A stretch of DNA of 64,000 nucleotides, from contig NZ_CP075566.1 in NCBI RefSeq assembly GCF_018502625.1, forward strand, positions 5,211,001 to 5,275,000. The letters are read 5' to 3'. Positions 17,005 to 27,915 of the stretch are shown piece after piece. The notes beneath the pieces are model-generated. The model was given only the letters and a program-made list of their open reading frames with translations. It had not been told where the DNA came from and did not search any database. Source of the stretch: Pseudomonas hormoni (GTDB lineage Bacteria; Pseudomonadota; Gammaproteobacteria; Pseudomonadales; Pseudomonadaceae). The position numbers and the translations under genes were made by a program. Positions within the stretch are counted from its first letter, which is position 1. Every line of letters begins with the position of its first letter.

Positions 17005-18179
17005 GCATTATTCGCTTCGAAGACGTCGACGTAATCTTCTCCAAAGATCCGCGCGAGGCGCTCAAGCTCCTCGACCAGGGCATGACCCGCGACCAGATCC
17101 TGAAAAAGACCGGCCAGATTGTGGGCGTTGAAAAAGCCAGCCTGGACGTCGAAAAAGGTGAAATCTGCGTATTGATGGGCTTGTCCGGCTCCGGTAAATC
17201 CAGCCTGCTGCGCTGCATCAACGGGCTCAACACCGTCAGCCGTGGCAAGTTGTTTGTCGAGCACGAAGGCAAGCAGATCGACATCGCGTCCTGTACCCCG
17301 GCAGAACTGAAAATGATGCGCACCAAGCGTATCGCGATGGTGTTCCAGAAGTTCGCCCTGATGCCTTGGCTGACGGTGCGCGAGAACATCAGCTTCGGTC
17401 TTGAAATGCAGGGCCGCCCCGAGAAAGAACGGCGCAAACTGGTGGACGAAAAGCTTGAGCTGGTGGGCCTGACCCAGTGGCGCAACAAAAAGCCCGACGA
17501 GCTCTCCGGCGGCATGCAGCAGCGTGTCGGCCTGGCCCGCGCGCTGGCGATGGACGCCGACATTCTGCTGATGGACGAACCGTTCTCGGCCCTCGACCCG
17601 CTGATCCGCCAAGGCCTGCAAGACGAACTGCTGGAGCTGCAAAGCAAGCTGAACAAAACCATCGTGTTCGTGAGCCACGACCTCGATGAAGCACTGAAAC
17701 TGGGCAGCCGTATCGCGATCATGAAAGACGGCCGGATCGTCCAGTACAGCAAGCCAGAAGAAATCGTGTTGAACCCGGCGGACGACTACGTGCGGACCTT
17801 CGTCGCGCACACCAACCCGCTGAACGTGTTGTGCGGTCGCAGCCTGATGCGCACCCTCGACAACTGCAAACGCATCAACGGTTCGGTCTGCCTCGATCCG
17901 GGCGGCGATTCGTGGCTGGACCTAGCCGAAGGCAACACCATCAAAGGCGCACGCCAGAATGGTTCGGCCCTGGATCTGCAGAACTGGGTGCCGGGTCAGG
18001 CCGTAGAAGGCCTCGGTCGTCGGCCTACCCTGGTGGATTCGAACATCGGCATGCGCGATGCGCTGCAGATTCGTTATCAAACCGGCAACAAACTGGTGCT
18101 GCACGACAACAACCATGTGGTCGGGATTCTCGGTGACAGCGAGCTGTATCACGCGCTGCTCGGCAAGAACCTGGGCTAA
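17001..18179 (+). CDS. cbcV: ABC transporter ATPase CbcV
   Basis: This 392-residue ATPase has Walker A GLSGSGKSS (about residue 60), Q-loop VFQKFALMP, signature LSGGMQQRVGLARAL, Walker B ILLMDEPFSALDP and the switch His in VFVSHDLDEAL. The C-terminal third is the accessory domain found in ProV/OpuAA-type ATPases, possibly for osmotic or substrate control. The gene is followed by an intrinsic terminator. Confidence 0.95.
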   Translation: MSIIRFEDVDVIFSKDPREALKLLDQGMTRDQILKKTGQIVGVEKASLDVEKGEICVLMGLSGSGKSSLLRCINGLNTVSRGKLFVEHEGKQIDIASCTPAELKMMRTKRIAMVFQKFALMPWLTVRENISFGLEMQGRPEKERRKLVDEKLELVGLTQWRNKKPDELSGGMQQRVGLARALAMDADILLMDEPFSALDPLIRQGLQDELLELQSKLNKTIVFVSHDLDEALKLGSRIAIMKDGRIVQYSKPEEIVLNPADDYVRTFVAHTNPLNVLCGRSLMRTLDNCKRINGSVCLDPGGDSWLDLAEGNTIKGARQNGSALDLQNWVPGQAVEGLGRRPTLVDSNIGMRDALQIRYQTGNKLVLHDNNHVVGILGDSELYHALLGKNLG

Positions 18180-18194
18180 GACCGCAGACACAAA

Positions 18195-18222
18195 AACGCC
18201 GCGAGAGGATCGCGGCGTTTTT
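18195..18222 (+). terminator. Terminator of cbcXWV
   Basis: AACGCCGCG pairs with CGCGGCGTT across a seven-base loop, followed by T residues. Confidence 0.88.
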
Positions 18223-18258
18223 GTTGGTGCAGATATTTGGCTTGGAATACTGACAACT

Positions 18259-18389
18259 GTGGCGAGGGAGCTTGCTCCCGCTGGGTTGCGAAGCAACCCT
18301 AAAACCAGACACTGCGGTATTTCAGACAGACCGCGTTATCCGGATTTGCGACTGCTGCGCAGTCGAACGGGAGCAAGCTCCCTCGCCAC
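18259..18389. repeat. REPIN, family A
   Basis: Inverted GTGGCGAGGGAGCTTGCTCC arms about 85 bp apart, between the convergent cbcV and betT ends. Confidence 0.9.
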
Positions 18390-18433
18390 AAGGGATCTGC
18401 GGTGCAGCAACTAGCACCGCATCACCTCATATC

Positions 18434-20440
18434 TCAGCTATAGACACGGCCAAGGAGCTGCCGATGGCTTTCAAACTGATCGAGCACGTCGCGGGTGATC
18501 TGATCCTGAGTGAAGCCCATCAGGTCATAATCCTGGCTGCCGTTGTGCAGGTACACCTCGGCGCGGTAGTAGCGCGCACGCGGTTCATCAGCACTTTCAG
18601 CCGACACCATGTCGCTCGCCGCAGCCAGATAGCCATCCAGGCTCACTTCGTAGACAAAAGGGTTGCCCTCTTCCATCTCGATCCGCAGGCCCATGCAGCG
18701 CTTGGCCTTGCCCAGCAACGTTTGCACGTCCAGACCTTTACCACGCAATTGCACCACGGCCTCTTCCAGCGCGGGGCTGACTTGCTTGTCCATGAAACGC
18801 TGAACGATCGATTGATTCGGTTGCAGGTCCAGTTGAGTCAAACGCTCGCTGAAACCACGACGACCGCGTGCAGCCAGTTCCGCTTGCTCCTGTTCGATCT
18901 GCACGTCCTGGCGCATGGCCTTGTGCAAGCCGAACATGAAGAACACCAGCACCACCGAGAACGGCAGACCGGCCAGCACCACCATGGTTTGCATGGCTTC
19001 GAAGTTACCGGCGAACAGCAGGCCGATAGTCACCAGGGTGATCACCGCCGACCAGAAGATCCGCAGCCAGTGCGGCGCATCTTCGTCGACATTGCCGCCC
19101 TTGCACGAAAGGTTGGCCATCATCACCGCGCCGGAATCCGCCGGGGTCAGGAACAGCACGAAACCAACGAAGATCGACACGCCGATCACCACTTTCGACG
19201 CCGGGTAATGCTCCAGCAACTGGTAGATCGCCATGGAAGGCTGTTCCAGCGCCGTCTTCCCGAGTTCCACCGCCCCATGGTTCATCACCAGGTCCAGGGC
19301 CGAGTTACCGAAGATCGACAGCCACGCCAGGGTGAAACCCAGCGGGATCAGCAGCACGCCGGCCACCAGTTCACGCACCGTACGACCACGGGAAATACGC
19401 GCGATGAACATGCCTACGAATGGCGCCCAGGAAATCCACCAGGCCCAGTAGAACAGGGTCCACAGGCCCAACCAGCGGTCGGACTTCTCACTGTCGCCTT
19501 CGTACACATAGAGGTCGAAGGTCTTCAGCACCACGCCGTTCAGGTAGTCGCCGATGTTCTGCACGAAGCCGTTGAGCAGGTGCAGGGTCGGGCCGAACAG
19601 CAGCACGAAAATCAGCAGGCCGCTGAACAGCACGATGTTCAGGTTGGACAGACGACGAATGCCGTTTTCCACGCCGGACACGGCCGCAATGGTCGCCACG
19701 GTGCTCATCACGATGATCACAATCAGCAGGTTGGTGTTGCTGTGTTCCATGCCGAACAGGTTTTCAAGGCCCGACGACACTTGCAGCGAACCAATCCCCA
19801 GGTTCGTCACCAGCCCCAGCAGGGTCACGAACATGCCGAAGCCGTCCACCGCGTGACCGGCCGCGCCTTTGACCCAACGCTCGCCCACCAGCGGATACAG
19901 CGCCGAACGCAACGCCAGCGGCTGGTTATGGCGGTAGGCAAAGTAAGCAACGGCCAGGCCGACCAGTGCGTAGATCGCCCAGCCATGCAGGCCCCAATGC
20001 AGGAAGGTCAGTTGCACCGCCTGACGCGCGGCCATGTTGCTGGCCGAAACGCCTTCCGGCGGGTTGAAGTAGTGGTCCAGCGGCTCGGAAGCACCGAAGT
20101 ACAACAGCGAGATGCCGATACCCGAGGAGAACAGCATCCCCGCCCAGGCGCCATAACTGAAGTCCGGGGTGTCGTCCTTGCTGCCCAGTTTGAGCTTGCC
20201 GTAGGACGAAAACGCCAGGCCAACCACGAAAACCAGGTAAGCGGCGATCACCACCATGTAGTACCAGCCGAAGCTGCGGGACAACCAGGCCTGAGCCACT
20301 CCGAGCATTCTGCCAGCCTCTTGCGGGGCGATGATCAGAATGGCGGTCAACAGCAGGATCAGCGCGGTAGAGGTGTAGAACACCCAACCGTTGACCGTCA
20401 CCTTCTCGGGCGGGGTCTTTATAAGAGAGGCAGAACTCAT
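18434..20440 (-). CDS. betT: BCCT-family choline transporter BetT
   Basis: This 668-residue symporter has about twelve transmembrane helices in residues 20-520 and the family signature region DAPxW/WTLFYWAWWISWAPFVGMF (about 355-375) with the tryptophan cage for the trimethylammonium group. The hydrophilic C-terminal tail of roughly 150 residues is the osmosensing or activity-control tail typical of BetT. The start at 20440 (MSSASLIKTPPEK) fits the family; the longer reading to 20539 is leader. It is divergent from betIBA and shares their BetI-controlled intergenic region. Confidence 0.94.
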   Translation of the reverse strand: MSSASLIKTPPEKVTVNGWVFYTSTALILLLTAILIIAPQEAGRMLGVAQAWLSRSFGWYYMVVIAAYLVFVVGLAFSSYGKLKLGSKDDTPDFSYGAWAGMLFSSGIGISLLYFGASEPLDHYFNPPEGVSASNMAARQAVQLTFLHWGLHGWAIYALVGLAVAYFAYRHNQPLALRSALYPLVGERWVKGAAGHAVDGFGMFVTLLGLVTNLGIGSLQVSSGLENLFGMEHSNTNLLIVIIVMSTVATIAAVSGVENGIRRLSNLNIVLFSGLLIFVLLFGPTLHLLNGFVQNIGDYLNGVVLKTFDLYVYEGDSEKSDRWLGLWTLFYWAWWISWAPFVGMFIARISRGRTVRELVAGVLLIPLGFTLAWLSIFGNSALDLVMNHGAVELGKTALEQPSMAIYQLLEHYPASKVVIGVSIFVGFVLFLTPADSGAVMMANLSCKGGNVDEDAPHWLRIFWSAVITLVTIGLLFAGNFEAMQTMVVLAGLPFSVVLVFFMFGLHKAMRQDVQIEQEQAELAARGRRGFSERLTQLDLQPNQSIVQRFMDKQVSPALEEAVVQLRGKGLDVQTLLGKAKRCMGLRIEMEEGNPFVYEVSLDGYLAAASDMVSAESADEPRARYYRAEVYLHNGSQDYDLMGFTQDQITRDVLDQFESHRQLLGRVYS

Positions 20441-20671
20441 GGCACAGATGCTCCGGCAGTGCGAGAGAAGAACACAAGGCAACGCGATACCCGACCAATC
20501 GGTTAGTTGGCAGCCGACCGGCGGGTGATATAAAGACACCCCGAAAAAAGCCCGAAGCCTGTGGACGCCGTTGCGTATAGGTTTCGAGCCGTTTTGGATG
20601 TCGGTTTATCGCCATTTACACGTAGGAAAAATCTGTAAGCAGCGACGATTTGTCGCAGATCTTATTCTTTG

Positions 20672-20691
20672 TTGATTGAACGTTCAATCAA
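20672..20691. promoter_or_regulatory. BetI operator
   Basis: TTGATTGAACGTTCAATCAA is a perfect 20-bp palindrome in the betT-betI intergenic region, 70 bp upstream of betI. Its TTGATTGnACGTTCAA core resembles the known E. coli BetI operator. The rest of the 321-bp gap contains promoters but no gene. Confidence 0.85.
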
Positions 20692-20761
20692 AACAAAATA
20701 GACTGGCCCTCAATCCGATAGACGTTTTGCGTCTGCCGGAAGGCCTAAGGAGATGTGCAAG

Positions 20762-21355
20762 ATGCCCAAGGTCGGTATGCAACCCATCCGCCGCCAGCAA
20801 TTGATCGAAGCCACATTGCTGGCCGTCGATCAGGTCGGGATGGGGGACGCCAGCATTGCGCTGATCGCCCGTTTGGCCGGTGTCTCGAATGGCATCATCA
20901 GTCACTACTTTCAGGACAAGAACGGCCTGATCGCTGCCACGGCGCAGTACCTGATGAGTGTCCTCAGCGAGAACGTCACCGCGCGCCGTCAGGCGCTGAC
21001 AGATGACAGCCCGCGGGCGCATCTGCAGGTGATCATCGAAGGCAACTTCGACGCCAGCCAGGTCAATGGCCCGGCAATGAAAACCTGGCTGGCCTTCTGG
21101 GCCACCAGCATGCACCACCCGTCTTTGCACAGGTTGCAGCGGATCAACGATCACCGTCTGTATTCCAACCTGTGCTGCCAGTTCCGCCGCGTATTGCCGC
21201 TCGATGATGCGCGCAGTGCAGCCCGTGGCCTGGCAGCGTTGATTGACGGTTTGTGGTTGCGCGGCGCGCTGTCGGGAGATGCTTTCGACACCGAGCAGGC
21301 GCACCGGATCGCTTACGAATACATGGATTTCCAACTGGCCAAGCGGGTGAGTTAG
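20762..21355 (+). CDS. betI: Choline-responsive repressor BetI
   Basis: This 197-residue TetR-family repressor has an N-terminal helix-turn-helix ([23 protein letters not shown], about residues 30-52) and the BetI-specific C-terminal ligand domain. ATG 20762 is nine bases downstream of an AAGGAG site; the ATG at 20753 abuts that site and is unlikely. It represses betIBA and betT in the absence of choline. Confidence 0.95.
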   Translation: MPKVGMQPIRRQQLIEATLLAVDQVGMGDASIALIARLAGVSNGIISHYFQDKNGLIAATAQYLMSVLSENVTARRQALTDDSPRAHLQVIIEGNFDASQVNGPAMKTWLAFWATSMHHPSLHRLQRINDHRLYSNLCCQFRRVLPLDDARSAARGLAALIDGLWLRGALSGDAFDTEQAHRIAYEYMDFQLAKRVS

Positions 21356-21461
21356 AGCACACATAAAACGCTCAACCCCTGAACGCTACCGATGTGATGC
21401 CAACTGCTTCACGGCACGCCCGGTGGTTAACGCCAACCACTTATGCACTTGCGAGGACTTT

Positions 21462-22934
21462 ATGGCCCGTTTCGAACTGCAAAAACTCTACATCGATGGC
21501 GGCTACAGTGACGCCAGCAGCGACGCCACTTTCGAAGCCATCAACCCGGCTAACGGTGAAGTCCTCGCAAAAGTACAACGCGCGACCAAGGAAGACGTTG
21601 AGCGCGCTGTCGTCAGCGCCGAAAAGGGCCAGAAAATCTGGGCCGCGATGACCGCCATGGAGCGTTCGCGCATCCTGCGTCGCGCCGTGGACATCCTGCG
21701 CGAGCGCAACGATGAACTGGCCGCCCTGGAAACCCTGGACACCGGCAAGTCGTTCTCCGAAACCAAGTATGTCGACATCGTCACCGGCGCTGACGTGCTG
21801 GAGTACTACGCTGGCCTGGTTCCGGCCATCGAAGGCGAGCAGATTCCGCTGCGCACCACTTCGTTCGTCTACACCCGTCGCGAGCCGCTGGGCGTCGTGG
21901 CCGGTATCGGCGCGTGGAACTACCCGATCCAGATCGCCCTGTGGAAATCCGCTCCAGCCCTGGCGGCCGGTAACGCGATGATCTTCAAGCCAAGCGAAGT
22001 TACTTCCCTGACCACCCTGAAACTGGCCGAGATCTACACCGAAGCAGGCCTGCCAGCCGGTGTGTTCAACGTCCTGACCGGCAGCGGCCGTGAAGTCGGC
22101 ACTTGGCTGACCGAGCATCCGCGCATCGAAAAAATCTCCTTCACCGGCGGCACCGACACCGGCAAGAAGGTTATGGCCAGTGCTTCTGCTTCGTCGCTGA
22201 AAGACGTGACCATGGAACTGGGCGGCAAATCCCCGCTGATCATTTTCGACGACGCCGACCTCGATCGCGCCGCCGACACCGCGATGATGGCCAACTTCTA
22301 CAGCTCCGGTCAGGTCTGCACCAACGGTACCCGCGTGTTCGTACCGACTCACCTGAAAGCCGCTTTCGAAGCCAAGATCGCTGAGCGCGTTGCCCGTATC
22401 CGCATCGGCAACCCGGAAGACGAAAACACCAACTTCGGTCCTCTGGTCAGCTTCGCTCACATGGAAAGCGTGCTGGGTTACATCGCCAAAGGTAAGGAAG
22501 AAGGCGCTCGCGTGCTGTGCGGCGGTAGCCGTCTGACCGAAGGCGAATTCGCCAAAGGCGCATTCGTGGCCCCGACCGTGTTCACCGACTGCACTGACGA
22601 GATGACCATCGTGCGCGAAGAAATCTTCGGCCCGGTCATGGCGATCCTGACCTACGAAACCGAAGAAGAAGTGATCCGTCGTGCCAACGACACCGACTTC
22701 GGCCTGGCCGCTGGCGTCGTCACCAAGGACCTGAACCGCGCTCACCGCGTGATTCATCAACTGGAAGCCGGTATCTGCTGGATCAACGCCTGGGGCGAGT
22801 CCGACGCGAAGATGCCGGTCGGCGGCTACAAGCAGTCGGGTGTTGGCCGTGAGAACGGCATCAGCTCGCTGAACAACTTCACACGCATCAAATCGGTACA
22901 GGTCGAACTGGGCGATTACGCCTCGGTGTTCTGA
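21462..22934 (+). CDS. betB: Betaine aldehyde dehydrogenase BetB
   Basis: This 490-residue NAD(P)-dependent aldehyde dehydrogenase oxidises betaine aldehyde to glycine betaine. Motifs are [16 protein letters not shown], the [10 protein letters not shown] cofactor loop, the base glutamate in MELGGKSPL (about 252) and the nucleophile in [11 protein letters not shown] (Cys about 286). The start at 21462 gives the exact family length. Confidence 0.96.
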   Translation: MARFELQKLYIDGGYSDASSDATFEAINPANGEVLAKVQRATKEDVERAVVSAEKGQKIWAAMTAMERSRILRRAVDILRERNDELAALETLDTGKSFSETKYVDIVTGADVLEYYAGLVPAIEGEQIPLRTTSFVYTRREPLGVVAGIGAWNYPIQIALWKSAPALAAGNAMIFKPSEVTSLTTLKLAEIYTEAGLPAGVFNVLTGSGREVGTWLTEHPRIEKISFTGGTDTGKKVMASASASSLKDVTMELGGKSPLIIFDDADLDRAADTAMMANFYSSGQVCTNGTRVFVPTHLKAAFEAKIAERVARIRIGNPEDENTNFGPLVSFAHMESVLGYIAKGKEEGARVLCGGSRLTEGEFAKGAFVAPTVFTDCTDEMTIVREEIFGPVMAILTYETEEEVIRRANDTDFGLAAGVVTKDLNRAHRVIHQLEAGICWINAWGESDAKMPVGGYKQSGVGRENGISSLNNFTRIKSVQVELGDYASVF

Positions 22935-22964
22935 TCTGACGCGGTTCTGGAGTGGCGGCCCTAT

Positions 22965-23096
22965 GTGGCGAGGGAGCTTGCTCCCGCTGGGCTGCGAAGC
23001 GGCCCCAACTCCAGGCACCGCGTTTCATTCAGACAGAACTCGGTCGCTGATTTTGCGACTGCTGCGCAGCCGAGCGGGAGCAAGCTCCCTCGCCAC
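22965..23096. repeat. REPIN, family A, inside betIBA
   Basis: Inverted GTGGCGAGGGAGCTTGCTCC arms in the 220-bp gap between betB and betA. Confidence 0.9.
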
Positions 23097-23154
23097 AAGG
23101 TAAGTGGCGCCTCGGCCACCGCAACCTGACCAACTTCAAAGAGGGTGCATTTCA

Positions 23155-24858
23155 ATGTCCCAAGAATTCGATTACATCATCATCGGTGCCGGCTCGGCCG
23201 GTAACACCCTGGCGACCCGTCTGACTGAAGACGAAGGCGTCACCGTCCTGCTGCTCGAAGCGGGCGGTCCGGATTACCGCATGGATTTCCGCACGCAAAT
23301 GCCGGCTGCCCTGGCGTTCCCGCTGCAAGGTCGTCGCTACAACTGGGCCTACGAAACCGATCCAGAACCACATATGGACGGTCGCCGGATGGAATGCGGT
23401 CGCGGCAAGGGCCTCGGCGGCTCCTCGCTGATCAACGGCATGTGCTACATCCGCGGCAACGCGATGGACTACGACAACTGGTCGAAACTGCCAGGTCTGG
23501 AAGACTGGACCTACCTCGACTGCCTGCCGTATTTCCGCAAGGCAGAAACCCGTGACATCGGCCCGAACGACTACCACGGTGGCGACGGCCCGGTCAGCGT
23601 GACCACGCCGAAAGCCGGCAACAACCCGCTGTTCCACGCGATGGTTGAAGCAGGTGTGCAAGCCGGTTACCCGCGCACCGAAGACCTGAACGGTTACCAG
23701 CAAGAAGGCTTCGGCCCGATGGACCGTACCGTGACGCCGAACGGCCGTCGCGCCAGCACCGCCCGCGGTTACCTGGACATCGCCAAGAAGCGCTCGACCC
23801 TGACCATCGTCACCCACGCCCTGACCGACAAGATCCTGTTCGAAGGCAAGCGTGCAGTCGGCGTGCGTTACCTGATCGGCGCCGCTGAAGAGCGCGTTGA
23901 AGTCCGCGCCCGCAAAGAAGTGTTGCTGTGCTCCGGCGCCATCGCTTCGCCGCAGATTCTGCAACGCTCCGGCGTCGGCCCGGCCGAGCTGCTGAACAAG
24001 CTCGACATCCCGGTGGTACACGACCTGCCAGGCGTCGGCGAAAACCTGCAGGATCACCTCGAGCTGTACCTGCAATACGCCTGCACCCAACCGGTCTCGC
24101 TGTACCCGTCGCTGCTGCTGCGCAACCAGCCAGCCATCGGTGCCGAGTGGCTGTTCAACGGCACCGGCATCGGCGCCAGCAACCAGTTCGAAGCCGGCGG
24201 TTTCATCCGTACCCGTCCGGAATTCGATTGGCCGAACATCCAGTACCACTTCCTGCCGGTCGCGATTAACTACAACGGCAGCAACGGTGTGAAAGAGCAC
24301 GGCTTCCAGGCGCACATGGGTTCCATGCGTTCGCCGAGCCGTGGTCGCATCCAGGCCAAGTCCAAGGATCCTCGCGAGTACCCGAGCATCCTGTTCAACT
24401 ACATGGCCACCGAGCAGGACTGGCAGGAATTCCGCGACGGCATCCGCCTGACCCGTGAAATCATGCAACAGCCTGCGCTGGATGCCTTCCGTGGTCGCGA
24501 AATCAGCCCGGGCATTGAAGTGCAAACCGATGAGCAGCTCGACAAGTTCATCCGCGAGCACGCCGAAACCGCGTTCCACCCGTCCTGCTCGTGCAAGATG
24601 GGCACCGACGACATGGCCGTGGTCGATGCCGAAGGTCGTGTGCACGGCATGCAAGCCCTGCGCGTGGTCGATGCCTCGATCATGCCGATCATCACCACCG
24701 GCAACCTGAACGCGCCAACGATCATGATCGCCGAGAAAATCGCCGACAAGATCCGTGGTCGCAAGCCATTGCCGCGCAGCACGGCCGATTACTACGTGGC
24801 CGGTGATGCACCGGTGCGTGGCAAGCCGTTGCGGGATGTGAGCCTGACTGCTCAGTAA
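23155..24858 (+). CDS. betA: Choline dehydrogenase BetA
   Basis: This 567-residue membrane-associated GMC-family flavoprotein oxidises choline to betaine aldehyde. It has the FAD-binding [13 protein letters not shown] at residues 10-22, the GMC signature [13 protein letters not shown] (about 84-96), and the C-terminal [10 protein letters not shown] plus [17 protein letters not shown] with catalytic His and Asn. The ATG at 23155 is preceded by GAGGG. It completes choline to betaine conversion with BetB. Confidence 0.96.
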   Translation: MSQEFDYIIIGAGSAGNTLATRLTEDEGVTVLLLEAGGPDYRMDFRTQMPAALAFPLQGRRYNWAYETDPEPHMDGRRMECGRGKGLGGSSLINGMCYIRGNAMDYDNWSKLPGLEDWTYLDCLPYFRKAETRDIGPNDYHGGDGPVSVTTPKAGNNPLFHAMVEAGVQAGYPRTEDLNGYQQEGFGPMDRTVTPNGRRASTARGYLDIAKKRSTLTIVTHALTDKILFEGKRAVGVRYLIGAAEERVEVRARKEVLLCSGAIASPQILQRSGVGPAELLNKLDIPVVHDLPGVGENLQDHLELYLQYACTQPVSLYPSLLLRNQPAIGAEWLFNGTGIGASNQFEAGGFIRTRPEFDWPNIQYHFLPVAINYNGSNGVKEHGFQAHMGSMRSPSRGRIQAKSKDPREYPSILFNYMATEQDWQEFRDGIRLTREIMQQPALDAFRGREISPGIEVQTDEQLDKFIREHAETAFHPSCSCKMGTDDMAVVDAEGRVHGMQALRVVDASIMPIITTGNLNAPTIMIAEKIADKIRGRKPLPRSTADYYVAGDAPVRGKPLRDVSLTAQ

Positions 24859-24880
24859 GGCGTAATACCGAGGCGCGCCC

Positions 24881-24976
24881 TTCGCGGGCAAGCCTCGCTC
24901 CTACAGGAATGGCGTTGTACCGAAAGTTCGTGATCGACACCCAACAACCCTGTAGGAACGAGGCTTGCCCGCGAAG
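24881..24976. repeat. REP pair, family B, outward orientation
   Basis: TTCGCGGGCAAGCCTCGCTC...ACA and TGTAGGAACGAGGCTTGCCC...AAG face outward around about 45 bp, the opposite arrangement to the pair at 9069. Confidence 0.88.
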
Positions 24977-25123
24977 AGGCCATTACAACAACCACACAAC
25001 TTCCTGACACACCGCTCCGCCCTTGATCCTCCCCCCGCACAGGCCTAATCTAGCGCCACGCAAACGTTTCACCCCCCCTCGCAACACCGCTACATCGCCA
25101 CTCCATACCAAGGAGGTTCACGA

Positions 25124-26566
25124 ATGTTCGATTTCCACCCCCAGCTCAAGCAGCGCTTCGCTGCCTTGCGCACGGGCGCTGAATTCTTTTCGCTGCGTTA
25201 CGTGCGCGAGTCCGGACAGTACCTGTCGGTGCGCAAGAACGTCGCCGAACCTCCGAGCCTGAGCCGTGATGAAGGCGCGATGTTGACCGTGCGCGTCAAC
25301 GGCGTCGAAGCCTACGCCGCGACCAACGACCTGTCGCAATCCGGCCTGCAGGCCGCGCTGGAAAAAGCCGAGCAACAAGCCCGTCACCTCAAGCCCAACG
25401 CCCTGCTCGACCTGCGTGATCAAGCTGTCTCGAGCGACCGCGCCGATTACTTTTCACCCAACTTCGACCAGCCCTTCCCATCCCTGAGCGACTGCTATCA
25501 ACTGCTCGGCGCCGAATCCGCGTCCGTGCCCAAGGACGAGCGACTGGTGAACTGGCAGGTGAGCATAGGCATCACCCACGTCGAACAGATCTACCTCAGC
25601 AGCGCCGGCGCTGAACTGCGCCAGGCCCAGCGTTTCATCTACCCGAGCCTGGAAGTCACCGCCTACGATGGCAGCGACAGCCAGACCCGCACCCTCGGCC
25701 GCGAAAACTTCGGCCAACAGGGCGGCTTCGATGTAATCAGTCGCTGCGGCCTGGTGGGTGCAGGCCCGAAAATCGCCGATCAGGCGCTGCAATTGCTGCT
25801 TGCACCGAACACCCCGCAAGGCCCACGCGACCTGCTGTTGATGCCCGACCAGATGATGCTGCAGATCCACGAATCCATCGGCCACCCGCTGGAACTGGAC
25901 CGCATCCTTGGCGATGAGCGCAATTACGCCGGCACCAGTTTCGTCAAAGCAGAGGACTTCGGTCATCTGCAATACGGTTCGAAACTGCTCAACGTGACCT
26001 TCGACCCGGACATCCCAGAGCAGCTCGCCAGCTACGGCCATGACGACGACGGCACTGCCGCCAGCAAGCAATTTCTGATCAAGGAAGGCTTGCTGCTGCG
26101 CCCATTGGGCGGTGCGCTGTCGCAATTCCGTGCCGGCATGGACGGCGTCGCCAACAGCCGCGCCTGCGGCTGGAATCGCCCGCCGATCGACCGCATGGCC
26201 AACCTGAACATCGAGCCTGGCGATCAGCCGCTTGAGCAGCTGATCGGCAACATCGAGCACGGCATTTTGATGAGCACCAACCGCTCGTGGTCGATCGACG
26301 ATGCGCGCAACAAATTCCAGTTCGGTTGCGAATGGGCCCAGTTGATCGAAAACGGCGAGCTCAAAGGCGTGGTGAAAAACCCGAACTACCGGGCGATTTC
26401 CGCGCAGTTCTGGAAAAACCTCAGCGCCGTCGGCGATGCCAGCACCTTCAAGGTCCTTGGCACTCCGAACTGCGGCAAGGGCGAGCCGAATCAGGTGATC
26501 CGCGTCGGCCATGCGTCGCCGGCCTGTGTGTTCAGCAATGTGGATGTGTTTGGGGGAGACGCCTGA
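25124..26566 (+). CDS. TldD/PmbA-family metalloprotease, catalytic subunit
   Basis: This 480-residue protein has the TldD-type zinc motif HESIGH at residues 249-254 and the distal cysteine ligand in GTPNCGKGEPNQ (Cys450), so it is the catalytic partner of a TldD/TldE-like heterodimer. Such proteases trim unfolded peptides and process some ribosomal peptides or antitoxins. The ribosome site AAGGAGG is strong. Sequence details differ from core TldD, and the pair sits after betA, so it looks like an additional paralogue. No precursor-peptide gene is visible nearby. Confidence 0.85.
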   Translation: MFDFHPQLKQRFAALRTGAEFFSLRYVRESGQYLSVRKNVAEPPSLSRDEGAMLTVRVNGVEAYAATNDLSQSGLQAALEKAEQQARHLKPNALLDLRDQAVSSDRADYFSPNFDQPFPSLSDCYQLLGAESASVPKDERLVNWQVSIGITHVEQIYLSSAGAELRQAQRFIYPSLEVTAYDGSDSQTRTLGRENFGQQGGFDVISRCGLVGAGPKIADQALQLLLAPNTPQGPRDLLLMPDQMMLQIHESIGHPLELDRILGDERNYAGTSFVKAEDFGHLQYGSKLLNVTFDPDIPEQLASYGHDDDGTAASKQFLIKEGLLLRPLGGALSQFRAGMDGVANSRACGWNRPPIDRMANLNIEPGDQPLEQLIGNIEHGILMSTNRSWSIDDARNKFQFGCEWAQLIENGELKGVVKNPNYRAISAQFWKNLSAVGDASTFKVLGTPNCGKGEPNQVIRVGHASPACVFSNVDVFGGDA

Positions 26567-27903
26567 TGAGTACGTCAAACAATCAGGCCGATGGGTTCAA
26601 GGCCCTGGTCAACTGGCTGCGCGACGCGATTCGCGAACCGGAGCAGTTCACCCTCAGCTACGCCGCCGAGTCGTCGGCCTTCGTGCGTTTCAACCATGCG
26701 AAGGTGCGTCAGGCCGGTCAGGTTCAGCAAGCCAGTGTCGGCTTCAAACTGATTAACGAAGGCCGGCATGCGGACCTCGACATCACACTGTCGGGCGATA
26801 CCGAAGTCGACCTCCAACGGCTGGCCGAAGGGCTGCAACAGTTGCGCGAGACCTTGCCGTTGTTGCCGAAAGATCCGTATCTGCTGCTCAACCACAACGG
26901 CTGGCAGAGCAAGAATGTGCAGGCGCATCCGCTGCCGGATACCGAGCAGGTGGTTGCTGAAATCGCCCAGGCTGCCGAAGGGCTGGACCTGGTGGGTTTC
27001 TATGCGGCCGGTCCGATCAGTCGCGGTTTCGCCAGTTCCTCGGGCGCGTTCGGCTGGCATCAGGCCAACAGCTTCAATTTTGACTTCAGCCTGTTTCATG
27101 ACAACGGTCAGGCAGTGAAAGCCAGCTACGCCGGGCACGACTGGAACAGCGAAGGGTTTGCCAAACGCTTTGCCCAGGCACGCGAGCAGTTGGCGTTTCT
27201 CGGCAGGCCGCAACGCACTCTGCCGCCCGGTCAGTACCGCGCCTATCTGGCACCGGCAGCCATGGGCGAAATCATGGACATGCTGGGCTGGGGTGGATTT
27301 TCAGCGCAGTCGATTGCCAGCAAAAACAGTCCGCTGCAGAAGCTTTACGCAGGCAACAGCTCGTTCAGCCCGTTTGTGTCCGTCGATGAAAAAGTCAGCG
27401 GTTCATTAAGCCCGGCGTTTTCCGGCGAGGGCTATCCGCGCAGCGATCTCAAGCTGATTGTCGACGGCAAGGCCGGCGCGCAAATGGTCAGCTCGCGCAG
27501 TGCGGCCGAGTACGGCCTGACCGCCAACGGCGCCAGCGGCGGTGAAATGCCGAGCGCCTTGAACATGGCGGCCGGGACGTTGCCTGATGCGCAGATTCTC
27601 AAGCAACTGGGCACGGGGCTGTACATCAGCAATCTGTGGTACTTGAACTACTCGGACCAACCGGGGGCACGCATGACCGGCATGACAAGGTTTGCGACGT
27701 TCTGGGTCGAGAATGGCGAGATCCAGGCGCCGGTCAGCACCATGCGTTTCGATGACAGTGCTTACAGTTTGCTGGGTTCACAGCTGGAGGCGTTGACCGA
27801 AGAGCGCGAGTTGTTGCTGTCGGCAAGCACTTACAGTCAGCGAGCGACGGCTTCGGCGTTGTTGCCGGGTGCGCTGATCAGCAAACTGACGCTGACCTTG
27901 TAA
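26566..27903 (+). CDS. TldD/PmbA-family protein, non-catalytic subunit
   Basis: This 445-residue partner of the preceding protease resembles PmbA/TldE and lacks the HExxxH motif. It contains family segments such as PGQYRAYLAPAAMGEIMDML and the C-terminal GTGLYISNLWYLNYSDQPG. Its ATG overlaps the upstream stop (TGATG), a sign of coupled translation and equal subunit production. A GGGGGAGA ribosome site lies within the upstream gene end. Its real start is 26566, since the frame upstream is the shadow of the first gene. Confidence 0.87.
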   Translation: MSTSNNQADGFKALVNWLRDAIREPEQFTLSYAAESSAFVRFNHAKVRQAGQVQQASVGFKLINEGRHADLDITLSGDTEVDLQRLAEGLQQLRETLPLLPKDPYLLLNHNGWQSKNVQAHPLPDTEQVVAEIAQAAEGLDLVGFYAAGPISRGFASSSGAFGWHQANSFNFDFSLFHDNGQAVKASYAGHDWNSEGFAKRFAQAREQLAFLGRPQRTLPPGQYRAYLAPAAMGEIMDMLGWGGFSAQSIASKNSPLQKLYAGNSSFSPFVSVDEKVSGSLSPAFSGEGYPRSDLKLIVDGKAGAQMVSSRSAAEYGLTANGASGGEMPSALNMAAGTLPDAQILKQLGTGLYISNLWYLNYSDQPGARMTGMTRFATFWVENGEIQAPVSTMRFDDSAYSLLGSQLEALTEERELLLSASTYSQRATASALLPGALISKLTLTL

Positions 27904-27915
27904 ACACAAAACCCT

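Noticed and set aside
18272..20506. A 744-codon plus-strand frame opposite betT
   Set aside because: Antisense shadow with very high His/Gln content; the minus strand encodes a complete BCCT transporter.
20491..20513. Second BetI-like site upstream of betT (CCAATCGGTTAGTTGG)
   Set aside because: Only four terminal bases are complementary and the core does not match the operator at 20672.
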